This document shows positions 12,301-25,300 of a stretch of 49,729 nucleotides of DNA, one piece after another. The stretch is from NCBI GenBank assembly GCA_021464525.1, contig JADRCO010000138.1:1-49729 (forward strand), in the 5' to 3' direction. The position numbers and the translations under genes were made by a program. This stretch comes from Rhizophagus sp. LPA8_4_AMF (taxonomy: Eukaryota > Glomeromycota > Glomeromycetes > Glomerales > Glomeraceae). Each line of letters opens with the position of its first letter. Position 1 is the stretch's first letter. The notes below the pieces were generated by a model. That model saw nothing but the letters and a program-made list of their open reading frames with translations, was not told the DNA's origin and made no database searches.

Positions 12301-14368
12301 TATAAATATCGTAGGCTTGTTAAAAGAATAAAAGAATATTTAAAAACGAAATTACCAAGCTATAGTGTGCCAAGTGGTAAGTTTTAAATAACTTAAAGTA
12401 ATTTAGCTCTTTATAATAATATAACTAATTTATGCTTTGTTTAGTGATTGTTCCACTTAAAAAGATGCCTTTAACACCAAATGGAAAGATAGATAAGCCC
12501 GCATTGCCTTTTCCTGATACTGCTGAACAGTCAACTAAAATTGTTAATAAAGTACAACAAATGACATCAACTGAACAGCAAGTACATGAAATATGGACTC
12601 GACTTCTTCCAAATTCAGCTAAAGCCAATATATCATTGGATGAGAATTTCTTTGACCTTGGTGGACATTCAATTTTAGCCACGAGATTAATTTTTGAACT
12701 TAGAAAAACTTGTAACGTAAATGTGCCCCTTGGACTTGTCTTTGAAAAACCTACCATACGTGGACAAGCAAAAGAAGTAGAGAATATTTTAAGTAGCGAA
12801 TATAATATTGCTGTTGAGGAGACCGACACAGAAGAACTGGATACTGCAAATGAAGGTAAATCCGAAGATGATGATTTTGGGGAAGATAAACTCGAATTTG
12901 ATTATGCCAGCGATTATGAATCATTGGTAAATGAACATATAGAAAGAAATTATGAACCGATTCCAGAAAATTATACCAGGAAAACTTTCTTTGTTACTGG
13001 GGTTACCGGATTTCTTGGAGCTTTCATTCTTTCAACTTTACTCGACTCTAGCAATGACATTAAACTTATTGCTCATGTTAGAGCCACATCGAAAGCTCAT
13101 GCAATGGAAAAGGTCAGAAAAAGTTGTCAGTCACATTTAGTATGGAGAAATGAATGGGAGACTCAAGACAGATTAGAAGTCATTTGTGGTAATTTGGATG
13201 AGGATAGGTTAGGTATTGAAGAAAAAGAATGGGAATCACTTGCAGAACGTGTGGATGTCATAATTCATAATGGAGCATTGGTAAGAAAAATTTTGTAATG
13301 TTAAATTTATAGTTCTTTTTTTTATTACTTTTTTTAATTGGTTTATATGTTGCTTTAGGTTCATTGGGTTTTTCCCTATCCAAAACTCAAAGCAACCAAT
13401 GTGCTTGGAACTATTTGGGCACTTAAACTTGCTTCAACACATCACACCAAACCTTTTAATTTTGTTAGTTCAACTTCTGTCCTTGATACTGAACATTATA
13501 TCAATTTAAGTGGTTCAAATATTGAAAAGGGAGGTAAAGGAATATATGAAAGAGACGATTTAGAAGGTAGTAGGAGAGGATTAAGGAGTGGATACGGACA
13601 AAGCAAATGGGTTGCGGAAAAACTAATTATGGAAGCAAGTAAGAGAGGAATGCCAGCTACAATAATAAGACCTGGATACATAGTTGGACATTCTAAAACT
13701 GGTGGTATGTTTAATTAGAGAGACTTTTGTTAAATTTTATTTTACTTATATTAACGATTATGTATCTTAATTTAACAGTTACAAACACTGATGATTTTAT
13801 TTGGAGATTAATTAAGGGATGCGTTCAACTTGGACTAGTTCCTACCATTCATAACACCGTTAATATGTGTCCGGTAGATTATGTTGCGGAATGTGTTGTA
13901 CGCATATCGCAGTCGTCTACTGCGGCATCAAAGCTTGTTTTCCACATTACACATCCCCCAGATCCATCATTTAGGTTTGACGAGTTATTTAATTGCTTGT
14001 ATCGTTATGGGTATACGGTATCTGAAACGGAATATATTGTATGGAGAGACAAATTAATGGAACTTACATTACAAGCAGAAGACAATGCATTATATCCGTT
14101 GCTTTATTTCGTTCTTGATGATTTACCAACATCAACAAAATCTCCCGAATTAGATAATAGTAACACACGAGAAATTACTAATATAGAATGTGAAAGGATG
14201 GGAGAAAGATTAATAGGAATTTATTTAGGTTATTTAGTTAAAGTGGGATTTTTGGATAAACCTGATTTAAGTGGAAGAGTAATAAAAAATAATGGAGTTG
14301 AAATTTTAGAATTACCTGATGTTGTCGCAGCTTTGGAAGGAGTTGAAGTTTTGAAAAGAAATAGATAG
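9365..14368 (+). CDS. LYS2: L-2-aminoadipate reductase, large subunit (lysine biosynthesis)
   Basis: Ten exons (9365-9763, 9831-10488, 10559-10864, 10929-11054, 11262-11384, 11458-11988, 12059-12376, 12445-13280, 13359-13704, 13779-14368) join in frame to 1410 aa, close to yeast Lys2. The enzyme adenylates alpha-aminoadipate, loads it on a carrier arm and reduces it with NADPH to the semialdehyde in fungal lysine synthesis. Adenylation motifs are [13 protein letters not shown] (about 442-455), [35 protein letters not shown] and NGKIDKPAL. The carrier motif is FFDLGGHS with phosphopantetheine Ser896. The reductase has the Rossmann motif GVTGFLG (1006-1012) and catalytic YGQSK (Y1178, K1182). 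All key residues are intact. Activation needs a phosphopantetheinyl transferase not present here. The fourth intron, 207 bp against mostly about 65-75 bp for the others, holds a MITE. Confidence 0.97.
11078..11196. mobile_element. 119-bp MITE with TA target site, in LYS2 intron 4
   Basis: The left end AGGATAGTATCCACAATTA and the right end, read on the other strand, AGGATAGTACCCACAACTA form imperfect terminal inverted repeats of about 25 bp. TA dinucleotides flank it at 11076-11077 and 11197-11198. TA duplications with short inverted ends are the mark of Tc1/mariner-type (Stowaway-like) MITEs. It has no coding capacity and sits wholly inside intron 11055-11261, leaving both splice sites intact. 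Confidence 0.8.
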
Positions 14369-16495
14369 GAATTAAAAAATTATTTATTAATATAATTAAT
14401 TTAGTATATAAAAATTAAATGAAAAAAAAATTATTTAGTATAACTTCAATTCACATATACATTTAATTATTATGGTTTTGGGTAGGAGCATTATATATCA
14501 TTGAGATGTGAGAGATCATGTAGACATGTAATTAGAAATACAATTATTACACTTAAAATGTCCATAATGAGCCTGAACCAATTTTTAACTTGATAAATAT
14601 TTCTAAAAAAAAAAAAAATTATTATGCATAATAAAGACATCTTTTTTTCTTTAAAACGTTCCACAGATGACTTCTTTCTTTATTTCTTGATTTATTTCTT
14701 ACTCTAACTTATTTTTTCTCACAAATTGCAAATAATAGTTTCTTATATTTGATTTCTATTATCTGTAGAGAATGTTTTACAGTATTATTTATTTTGCATG
14801 GTTCATCTTTAAAACTTGTTCCAAGTAATTAGAAATACAGTTGAATGGTAATATTATTATCCTTTGTAATCGTTTTTAACGTAGAATTTTCAGATTTATT
14901 TAGATAATTTCTCAGGTAAAATGTTTAGAATCAAATATTCGTTTCACCGAAGGAGACAAATGTTTCGCCGACGATCATCTCACCGACACGGGAATTATGT
15001 AGGGTTAGGTAAGGATGGATGCCATAAAAACTTATTTTTAAATTGAAAAAAAAAATAGAAAAATTGATATAGGAGGTAAAGAATCTACTAATAATATAAA
15101 AATGCTAAATTTCAACAAATAGAATGTACAAAGCTCTAATATCATTTATTTTAGTGAATCTAACAAAATCTATACGATAAGAAGACGTTTAAGTGAAAAA
15201 TCCAAATGAAAGTAAAATAATAAGACGATATAGGGAAATGAATAAGATAAAAAACTTACAAAGACGAAACCATCAATGTATTAATTGCTGTAAATAAATA
15301 TTTAATAATGGCATATTTTTGATAATTGGAAAAAATAACAAATGTTATCGTGACGTTTGTCTATTTCATCATGAAGAAAGTTATAATAAACAATGTCAAA
15401 AGTCTTCATAATGAATCTTTTTTTTCTTTGGTGTCATTAATTGGTACAAAAATCTTATGAACACAGATCGAAATAGTTCAATAGCTTCATTGTCTTTATT
15501 TTCTTAAAATGTATCCGTTCGGGATTTTCATTTAGAAACAATGATGAGTTTGGTATTTCTATTTTTAGTCGGAAAGGCGAATTTTTCAAGAAATACCCAC
15601 AATCATCAATGTTATATATATTTATCATTATACAATAATTCTCATTCTGTTATCCAAAGAATAGCAAATTTAATGATTTACTAATTTGTTAAAATAAATA
15701 AAAAATATATATGTATAAATATATATTTTTACATACCTTAAGTAATTTCTGGAATTTATCTTTACAGTTTTTATTTGATATATTCAAATTCAAAGACTAG
15801 AATAAAATTTATTCTATTTTACTGTATATATCTACAACCTGATACTCAAAACCTTTCAATTTTTATAACCTATAAAGAATACTAAAAGGTGAATGTTATT
15901 GGCCTAAGCTAAATTAATAAGATACCCAAATGATAAGTCACTTACGTGTTAAAGCAAAAAACAACTTGAAATCTGTAGTTTTACATTGTGACATCTAAGC
16001 ATTTTTTCCTAAAATATTTTAATGGTCAATGCTATTTAAAGAACGTAGAACGATATGCTATAAGCCTATAACACATATCAGAATTGATGATCCCAAATAT
16101 CCGATCAATGTTTTGTGTTACAGATAAAATTTTTTATTTAAGTTATTCGCCAGTTATTTTCTTAATTATAATAAATACAGACGGGAGTTTCCTAGTTCGT
16201 TAATTTATAAAATATACTTTCATTATATTTTAGCTTAATTAAAAGGTATTTCCATTACTAGACAAAGATTTAAATTTTAACAATGCAGTTTTTGTGCTTC
16301 ATTATTTGATTTTTCGTAATAATAATAATCATGTTTATAACAAACCCCTTTTATCAAAAAAGTCTATATATACTCGAAAAGGTTCGTGTTCTTTTAACGT
16401 GTATTCATAAATGATTTTATGTTCAAAAATGGTTTTTTTCTTAATCAAAAAAATAATTTTTTTATTAGACTTTCGCTTTTTTAGTATTACATTAA
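14369..16495. other. 2.1-kb intergenic region, no gene seen
   Basis: This AT-rich spacer lies between two plus-strand genes. Stops are frequent in all frames. The only structure noted is a short GC-richer triplet repeat at 14940-14990, given separately. The promoter of the 16496 gene must lie at the right end. Confidence 0.55.
14940..14990. repeat. Three imperfect CACCGA-type words
   Basis: GTTTCACCGAAGG, GTTTCGCCGACGA and TCTCACCGACACG follow each other at roughly 20-bp spacing. This stretch is richer in GC than its surroundings and could be a relic of a repeat. Confidence 0.5.
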
Positions 16496-19400
16496 ATGAA
16501 CATCAACAATGCTAACTTATCGAATAAGGAAAAATTGTTGGATACAAATACCAAAACAACGCGAAAACAAAATCAATGGACTATAAATGATTTGAAAATT
16601 AACAATGAATCTGGTGATAAGAGTCCATACTCATCAACTGGAAGCTTGGTTATCTCTCAGTCTTCAGATAATCAAGATGAATCATTAATTAGTAATAACG
16701 ATAATTTCTCGGAAATTCGATATAAAGGATCAAATATATTTTCTTCGGCACGTAGAGGAAGTTTTGTATTATCAGATTCGGAATCAGATCGTTCACCAAC
16801 ATTGTTAACACCACCAAATACAAGAAGAAGAGCACTTTCTGCAACTTCTAGACCAAAAGATAGATTTTCAATGCTTGAATTTGGATCTTCTAAGATAAAT
16901 GATGTTAATAAATTATCACCAACGAGACATAGTATGGCATTTGATAATGGATTTAATATAAACAATAAAATGATAAGGAATTCATTAGAGGATCGTGAAA
17001 TTATAGATCGAGTAAGAATCGGTAACGCTGGTAAAGGCTTTGGGAATTTAATTAACAATGACGGTGAAAAAGGTATTTTTTTTTTAAACAAAAAAAAAAA
17101 TTTATTTGAATAATAATTAATTAGACTTCCTTTTTTTTTTTATAAAAGGGTCTATTGCTGATTTAATTGCTGATGTAAAAGATGAGGAAGCTGTTATGTT
17201 AGCAATGATTACTCAAAAACATGCTGGCCAAAAAAATCGAATTCATAATACTGAAACTGATATCGAAAAGCCAATAGCACAAAAAGACGGTAAAAAAATT
17301 TTTCATCAAGTATTTAAATTTTGAAAATGTATCATTTTGTTAATTTTTACTTTTACAGGGCGGGTTTTTTCGGAAACAACTATAACTAATTCCACAATGT
17401 GTAAACAATTTCTTGAAAATAAATATGATGTATTATTTAAAATAATTAATAATAATGGAGTGTACAATCCTTTGACAATTGTTAAAAATCGAAAAAATGA
17501 TTTGCCACGTGATGGATCAGATCATAGTTTGGGATCAAGCGAAAATTCTAGTGGGGGGAATAGTAGAAACAAAATAAAATTGCGTGGATCTTTACCACGC
17601 CGCAAAGAATCAAATATATGGAATGTATCACATATGGAAATAATAAAGGATTATGAACAAAAAAATAAATTTGATCAGATTCACCCTAGTAGACAATTTG
17701 TTCGTGACAACAAAGAAAATTTTGGCGGTGATAAAGATTATCCAATAATTAAAATGGAATCTGAATCTGATGAAATTAAAAAACGACAAAAATATTTTCA
17801 ATTATCACAGATGTTTAATCCTCCTACAACACAAGAAATGATGAGATTAGGAGAAAAGGATGAAAAGGAGAGTAATGATTTAAAGTTGTCTTTGAGTTCG
17901 AACAGTACAACATCTACATCACAAGGAAAGGAAGATTCCTATAGTAAATCGAAAAAATGGTCAATACATTTATTCAAGCGAAAAGATAAGAAACATAAAA
18001 AAAAGTCGAGCTTATCTAACATTGGAGTTATACAAGCATCTGATGATTCGTTGGGACTACAAACGAACGCAAAAAATGTGTCTGAAACATCTTCAGGTGA
18101 CCAAACTCCTCGTAGTTCATTGGAAGATTCAACGCGACAAGTAGATTCTGAAGATATAATGAGTAATAGTGAGAGAATGCATTATGAATCAAGTGTATCT
18201 GAAGAAAAGCATAACTATAATCGAACTGATGATTGGATAGATAATGTATCAAGTCAAGTTAATTCGCTGGACGGTCATAGTAATAAATCATCAACCAGGA
18301 GTTCGGTGAATTTTGAACCGGTAATAATATAATTTATAGTATATTTTTATAATTAATATTTTATATCCTTTCTAATTTATAATTTAATTAATTAGGATGA
18401 TGATCACGTGGGTTATTCTTCAAGGCAAAATATTGCAGAATCTTCGAATATTGAGGATCATTACGATAAATTTAAATTTATCGGAGATGAACGTGAAGAT
18501 AATCATTTTAATCGTTTATCGAGTGAAAACAAAGTAATTGAATCTAGTGGATCAGAAGGTAATTAGCAAATGACTTTTTATTTGTCAATTTTTTTTTCAA
18601 TATTAACGGTGTTTTTGAATTGCAGATGAGTATGAAGATGAAACTACCATTGAACTTGTGGGAGAAACTGTGTTGGTTAATCTTGATATACTACCACAAG
18701 AGCTTGTTAATTTAGTGCGCGAATATCAAGAGCAAGGTATTGTTGATCGTAATATCGATAATGGACGATTTGGTATGTTCGATATAATAAAAAGCTTTTG
18801 TTTTAATCATATCTTAATACTGACGTTATTCTGTTATAGTTGAGTTAGATATTGGATTAAATGAAAATTTCAAATTTCGTAAATTAATTAGCTACGGAGG
18901 TAATTATACTAATAATATATCACTATATTGGTTTATTTGACATATTGGTTTATTCCTTTATTTATTTTATTATAGTCGACTTACTGGTTCTTCAGATATC
19001 ACTTGTGTGTGATAATACAGAGGATATGAATATCAAAAGGTATTTTGATATTTATTTTTTTCTTTTTTTGTATGTTCTAATCATATTAAGGATGATTATA
19101 TATTTACATACAATGATAAAATTTTTAGTCTAAGTCAACAAGATGCGGATGAAATAATCAAAAGATGTGATGAATATAGTGAATATATTGAAGAAGCAAC
19201 TAAATTTTTGGAAAATTATGAGGTAATTTTCTTATATATCTATCTATCGATTTTATTACAGGAATAATTATTAACTTATACCAAATTTATAGATATTATT
19301 ATCCAAGAGAGAAGATATTATTAAAGATAATATGTTTAAATCTATTGATATCCTGATGAACTCATCGAATACTTTGGAATCTTCTTTTGACGTCAACCAG

Positions 19401-20010
19401 CAATCAATAGCAGAAAATAAAAAGAGTATCAAAGAAGAAATCAAATCATTAAATAATAAACTTGTCAACATTGAAGATACAATAAATAAACTAGAAGGGC
19501 AACATACCAGGTAATTAATAGATTGTTTTAAAAAAGGCAATATTTTATTAATTTTATTAACCATTGTGCTATATAGTTTCACAGAGAAAATGGAAATTAC
19601 GTTAAATAAAATTGAAAATATGACACTGGAAGTTAATAATGATTATTTCAATGATGTATGTCATTTATCATTTATTTGTTTATTTTTTTGTCAACAATTT
19701 ATTAAATATCATGAATTGTTTTTAGCTGAAAATTCTTGAAGATGAAATTCAACTTTTAATAGCAGAAAGAGAAAAACCGCCATGGTTAGATGTATTTTAC
19801 TTGATGATGAGTTATGTTATAACAGGTAAATACAATAAATATATCCGTAAGAAAATTTTAATGGATTTTTATCTAATTTTTTTTTTCTTCTAATTAGTCA
19901 TTATGATTATGTATTGGTTTTTCGTTGCTTGCTTTAAATTGCTTAAGAAAATATTACTAGTTCCATGCAAGATGGTGGAAATCATTACTTCATCGAATCC
20001 TTCCCATTGA
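16496..20010 (+). CDS. Unrecognised Ser/Asn-rich protein with C-terminal coiled coil and membrane segment
   Basis: Twelve exons (16496-17072, 17149-17289, 17359-18320, 18396-18558, 18626-18772, 18840-18899, 18976-19039, 19129-19222, 19293-19510, 19577-19655, 19726-19825, 19898-20010) join in one frame to 905 aa with GT..AG introns. I do not recognise the family. The first about 600 residues are Ser/Asn/Asp/Lys-rich and likely disordered, with possible phosphosites (SESDRSPTLLTPP, DQTPRSS) and basic patches (KRKDKKHKKKSS). A more regular segment follows (VNLDILPQELVNLVREYQEQ). Residues about 700-850 look helical and coiled-coil forming. A hydrophobic stretch at about 856-884 (LMMSYVITVIMIMYWFFVAC) near the end suggests a tail-anchored membrane protein facing the cytosol. 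Small terminal exons are supported by frame and splice signals only, so one or two junctions could be wrong. Confidence 0.75.
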
Positions 20011-20422
20011 TACATAATTTTTTTTATTTTTTTTTTTTGCATTAACTTCTATTGCATAAATTATTTAGACACTTACCTGACTTATATTTTTAGCATTGTC
20101 ATCAATTTTATCACAATTATTTATGGAGGACATACTAAATTCATTTCATCTCCTCATACATTATCAGATAAAAGATTACATTACAGAGAATCATTTTTTT
20201 TTTTTTAAAAAAAAAAAAAAAATTAATAAATTAAAAATCATTTTCAAAATTTTTATGTAAATTATGTAAATAAGTTCGTCATAAACTATTATCTATATAC
20301 AAATATTTATTTAATATAATAAATAGCTAACATAAAAATACAATAGATATATATCATAATCCATCAGCTTAATAATTATAAATACAACCAATTGTTCCTT
20401 TTAAATTTTTTTATATCAAAGT
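20011..20422. other. Convergent 3' spacer
   Basis: This region lies between the ends of the 905-aa gene (+) and the BTB gene (-). It holds a run of T directly followed by a run of A (about 20190-20222), a potential hairpin and a hard sequencing target. Nothing else is seen. Confidence 0.6.
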
Positions 20423-21460
20423 TCATTCCTTGAAATTTAAAGAACTGTTAATCAATACATTATCCCTATTAAATTGATAATTAATATTTAAAATAATATC
20501 ATAAAATTTTTCTGTAGGCCCATAAACTTTATGATTTAATTCCCAAGTAACTTCTGGTATATTTCTGTGTAAATGTCCGCCAATTTCTTTACCATATTGA
20601 TCTAAAAGAAAATAACCTATTTTACCAAAAGGTAATAAACTTTTCAATAACATTTTAGTTAAATGATCATTCTTTGGTTTTAAAATAACGGATGTTATAC
20701 CATTTGATATTAAATTCTCATGAGAAAATGTTAATGTTAAAATTGCACTAAATCTTTGTAAATTTGTCTCGGATAATGTTGCACAAACTTCTACTATTGA
20801 ATGTTGTAATACTAATATAAAATCATCTAATTTTTTTGAAACTAGTTTTGTTATTGGTGAAATTTTGACAGGTTGTGTTAATAATTCATTACTATCATTT
20901 GAAAAATATGAGGTTGGAATTTGAAAATAATCAAATTCTTCTTCTAATTCTTCTCTAGACACATACTCTGATCCTGTGGTTAGTAAAAAAAAAATTTTTT
21001 TTAAAAAATAATTAAATTAAATTAAAATATAATAAACAAATAAATAAATAATAAATAAAATATAATATAAAAATAAAATAAAAATAAAATAAATAAATTC
21101 TATATACTTACCAGGTTCAGGCCAAACAATTTTATTTCTACGATAAAATTGTAAGATATAACGAAATAATTTACCATCTCTGTCAATAAAATATTCATTC
21201 TCATTAACAGGGTGTAATAAAGCCCTATTACGTTCTTGAAACATTGTACCAAGTAATGTTGATGGATATGCTGTTAAAGTTGACCTATAAGTTTCATACT
21301 AATGAATAGATAATTTTTATTAATCCAAATTTAGTTCACATAATTTTAGATTTAATGATTTAAATCCACATACCTTAATACCGCCCACATTTAAAATTAT
21401 TCGTTCCGTCGATTCTGGAACACATTGATAATTTTGTCTCGATGAATTTCTTCTATTCAT
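20423..21460 (-). CDS. BTB/POZ protein of the T1 (K+ channel tetramerisation, KCTD) type
   Basis: Exons 21460-21374, 21298-21112 and 20973-20423 join to 274 aa. Residues about 20-110 form a T1-type BTB fold: RIILNVGGIKYETYRSTL, YPSTLLGTMF, YFIDRDGKLFRYILQFYRR and a tail EELEEEFDYFQIP. The RIILNVGG start and FIDRDG..F.YIL..YR pattern are diagnostic. The remaining about 160 residues have no recognised domain, and there is no channel segment, so this is a soluble oligomerisation protein. In animals KCTD proteins often act as cullin-3 adaptors; here a role in ubiquitin ligation is only an inference. Both introns cut the BTB domain. The gene is convergent with its left neighbour. Confidence 0.87.
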
Positions 21461-22385
21461 TTTAATATTTTAGTTTAACGTGATGTAAATCAGAAGTTGT
21501 ACTTGTAGTTTGAATACAAGTATAAATTTGTTGATTTACGCTAAATCGCCTGCTTTTTATATGTTTTTTTTACCCGATAATCGAACCGGATAAATACAAA
21601 ATATTTATGCTAAAACAAATAATCATATAAATCATCCAATTTTTATTGGTTCAGGTTTCTGTTAAAAAAAATGGTGGGACGTTAATTTAAAAGATTGAAG
21701 CTAGACTGAGGGAGCTACCCCACGGAGAGATTTTTATTATAATGACATTTATTTAAATCATTAACAAGTTATTTAGAAATTAAAAATATTGGCAAATCCA
21801 TGACGTTCTTGTGATATTCCGTGTAATATTTAATATTTTTTTTCAGGGTAAAGAAATCTAAATATTTGGTAATAAATCAAAAATTGATTGGTTAAATTAC
21901 AAATAAAATATGTAAAAAAAATGAACCAATACCAAAAAGTTGTATAACGAAACCGCAAGTTGAACACAGAATTACAATATTTACGACAATTATTGTGTGA
22001 TCTCAAATTGCTATTTATATCAAAGTACTATAATGCAGGGACGCGGATGATCACGGTGATCACAATTTTGAATTTTGTAGGATGAGTAATCAATTTGTTT
22101 TACAATGCAATGATACTGAATGATTTTATTAATTTTTCATAATAAAAAAAAACAAAATGCAGAATAAAGAAAGTAAATAAATTATATATATATATAAATG
22201 TAAATGTATTATGAAAACACTAATATTTTTCTTTTTGGCAAAGTTTTGCCGACAATTAATAAAATATATATTTTTTTAAATAATATACACAGTGATTTAA
22301 ATGAAAAAAACAAAGTTTTTGAAATGTAATTAAATCATAATATGTAATGAATGATTTTTTTTTTTTTTTTTTGATAATTACTGAT
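21461..22385. other. Intergenic region upstream of the BTB gene
   Basis: This region lies between the 5' end of the BTB gene and the 3' end of the kinesin gene, both minus strand. It contains an inverted repeat ACTTGTA/TACAAGT (21501-21507, 21515-21521) 40-60 bp before the BTB ATG. It also has a 15-bp palindrome TGATCACGGTGATCA at 22048-22062. No gene is seen. Confidence 0.55.
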
Positions 22386-25300
22386 TTAGAAGCACATAAA
22401 TTTGCTTTTCTTAGCCATAAGTTCTTCCATACGACTTTCGAGTAGTCGTTTTGATTTTTCAGCTTGTTCTTTGGCTCTTCTTTCTTCTAGCAAAACATTC
22501 TCAATAACTTTCTTTTCTTGTTGAACTGAAGATTTAGCTTGTTCATATTGTGCTGCCGCATCTTCCAATTGCATCTTCAAACTCTTCATTTGATTTACCA
22601 GATCTGATTTTTCACGTTGTAAAACTTGTAATTGTTTTTTAGCAACGCGTAGATTACTCTCTGAATCATTAAGAGAAATCTCTAAAGTGTCTACAAGTTG
22701 ACGATTTTGTATATTGTCTCCTTCTAACTTTGCAATTCGTTTATGGAGTTTTTCCACTTCATCTGATCCAGCTCGAGAATCCGGTCTCGGTGGAAGTGGT
22801 ATTTTAGGTGGAGGAGTACTCGGTGGTGCACCTGGAGATGGCGGAGGATTAGCTATTGGTACACGTGGTAAAGGTTGATTCGGTGGTGGCGTAAGTGGCA
22901 ATGAACGAACTGCACTTTTTCTTAAATCTACAGAATTATTCGAAGTATTTGTACGATATCCACCGACTGCATCGAAGTCTGCGGAATTAGGTGTACCGGG
23001 ACGACCTGAATTTTCTACTGCTTGTCTTTCGAGTTCACTAATTTTCTCTTGAAGGCTTTTAATAAGATTATTTTGTTGAACAATTGTGGCTTCTTGTCGG
23101 AACACTTTAACTTGCGTTGGATCATCCCCAGTATTTTGTGATCCATTAAGTTCTTTTTCAATTTTTTCATTTATTTCTCTGAGTTTTATAATTTCGGAAG
23201 TATCTTCTTTAGCCTTCTGTTTTGCTTGAGAAATTTCATTTTCAAGTGATAATATCTTCGCGTTCAATTCAGCAAGGTGCGTGGCAGTTTTATTTCCATT
23301 ACGACCAGATGTTTGTAGTTGTTGCATCAAGGACTCTATTTGCTGATCAAGCTTTTGACGTTCTTCAAGGGAAGATTCTTTTACCTGTTCTAATACTCTT
23401 TTTTCATCTTCAAGTTCTTGAATCTTGGCTTTCAAGGAATCAATTGACGGTCCATTATTCGCATTTTCCAATTCCTTTACCTTCTCACTTAAAGATGAAG
23501 CCCGATGTTCGGCTTCAACAATTTTCTGATTAAGATCATCATTTGTCTGGCGTAGGCTTTCATTTGCAGCGGCAAGGTTTGCAAGGGATGGATTATCTAC
23601 AGGTTGCGAATTTTTGGCTGCTTCTAGGGCGGTTTCTAACTCTGATATTCGTTCTTTCATTTGAATTTCGTTATCTTCCTGCTTTGTAGCAGTTTCTGCG
23701 AATTCTTCGGCTAAAGATTCGAGATCTTTTTGAAGTTGTTCAATTTGTTGAGCTAGCACTGCACTTATTTCAAGTTGATCGTTCTTTTCCGATTGAAGCT
23801 TATTTACTTTCTTCTGAAGCGTATCTGCGCGTTCTTCTTGTTCACGTGCTTCTTCTTGAACCTTTATTAATTCATTCGAAAGTTCTTCAACTACATTTTC
23901 ATCAACATCTGAGTAACTCTGTAATACAGAGTCACGATGAAGTTCATTAATTTCATTTTGTAAAGATGAACATTTTTCTTTTAATGTGTCAATTTCTGAA
24001 TTTGCTTCGGCAAGTTCGGAGATATGTTCACCACGTTCTTTCTCTGCTTCTTGAAGTTGGGATTCTAAAACATGAATAAGATCTATTTGTTGACTTTCAT
24101 TATCTTTAGCTTCTTTGAGATCAATTTTTAATTGTTTAATTTGATTGTTTTTTTCAACTCCAGATGCTTTTGAGCTCTCAATTTCAGCTCTTGTCTTTTC
24201 AATTATAGCTTCCAATTCAGCGTATCTCGCATATTTATCTGAAAGAGATTGTTCCTTTTCTAACAATAAAGCATTACTTTCCTTTAATTTAATTTCAAGT
24301 TCGCTAACTTTTTGGGCAGATTTTTCACCTGATTCTTTTGCATCAGAAAGTTGAGAATTTAAAGTAGCAAGTTTTTCTTCAAGGCTTCCAACTGTCCTTT
24401 GATCAACCATTGAAGATTTCTTAACTTGTTCAAGTTGAGATTGAAGATCGGAAACTTTATTTTCAAGTGCTAATATAGCTTCTTTCTTTTCAATTTCTTT
24501 TGTTTCGAGCATTTTTGTTAATTCATTGACACGTTCAAGATGTTGGTCTCGTTCTTTTTCAGTAATATTTATCTTATTTTCAATTTCAGATAAAAATTTA
24601 TTTCGAGCTTCCATATCCATCTTCAAATTTGTCAATTCAGTTTTCAACTCATTCACAACATTATCACTGGTTTCTCCACTAGCTTTTAAGGTCTCTACTT
24701 CGTCTTCCAATGATTTATTCTTTTTCTCCTCCTCATCTTGTTGTTGTTTAGTGACGTTAAACATATTTGATAAATCTTCAAGTTTTTTAGTATTATCAGC
24801 ATTTAGTTCCTTTTCTTTTATTATTTCTTTTCGAACATTCTTTAATTCGCTTTCAAGAGTCATCACAAGTTCTTTTTGAGCAGTAAAATCTTCTTTCATG
24901 TTTTTCAATTCTTCAATTGCTGCATCTTTAGCACTTTGAGTTTCTTTAAGTTGAGAATTTAATTGTTCAATATTTGATTTCTGTTTTTCATCTAATTCTC
25001 TTAACATATTGACCTCATCTTTCATCACTTGAATTTGTTCATTTTCTTTTTCTGTTTCCGTGAGTTTAGCTTCCAACTCTTGAATTGTTGATATTAATTG
25101 AGATTCTGTTGCCTTTAGTCGTGTAAGTTCATCTTTCATATTAGTAAATGCAGGTTCATCTTGTTTCAATTTATTTTCAAGAGTTTCAATATGTTGTTTC
25201 TGTTCATTTTCCAAAACTCGAAGATTCTCCATCTCAGAAACCAATTGTTGGTATTGTGAATCATCAGAAATTGAAGAGTTTGGTGTACTTTTAAGTTGAA

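Noticed and set aside
9365..14368. A general non-ribosomal peptide synthetase instead of LYS2
   Set aside because: The adenylation-carrier-reductase order, total length and motifs match aminoadipate reductase, and no condensation-type second module is present.
23222..24879. Plus-strand open frames opposite the kinesin
   Set aside because: Antisense shadows of coiled-coil coding sequence (Glu/Lys codons read as Ser/Phe/Leu).
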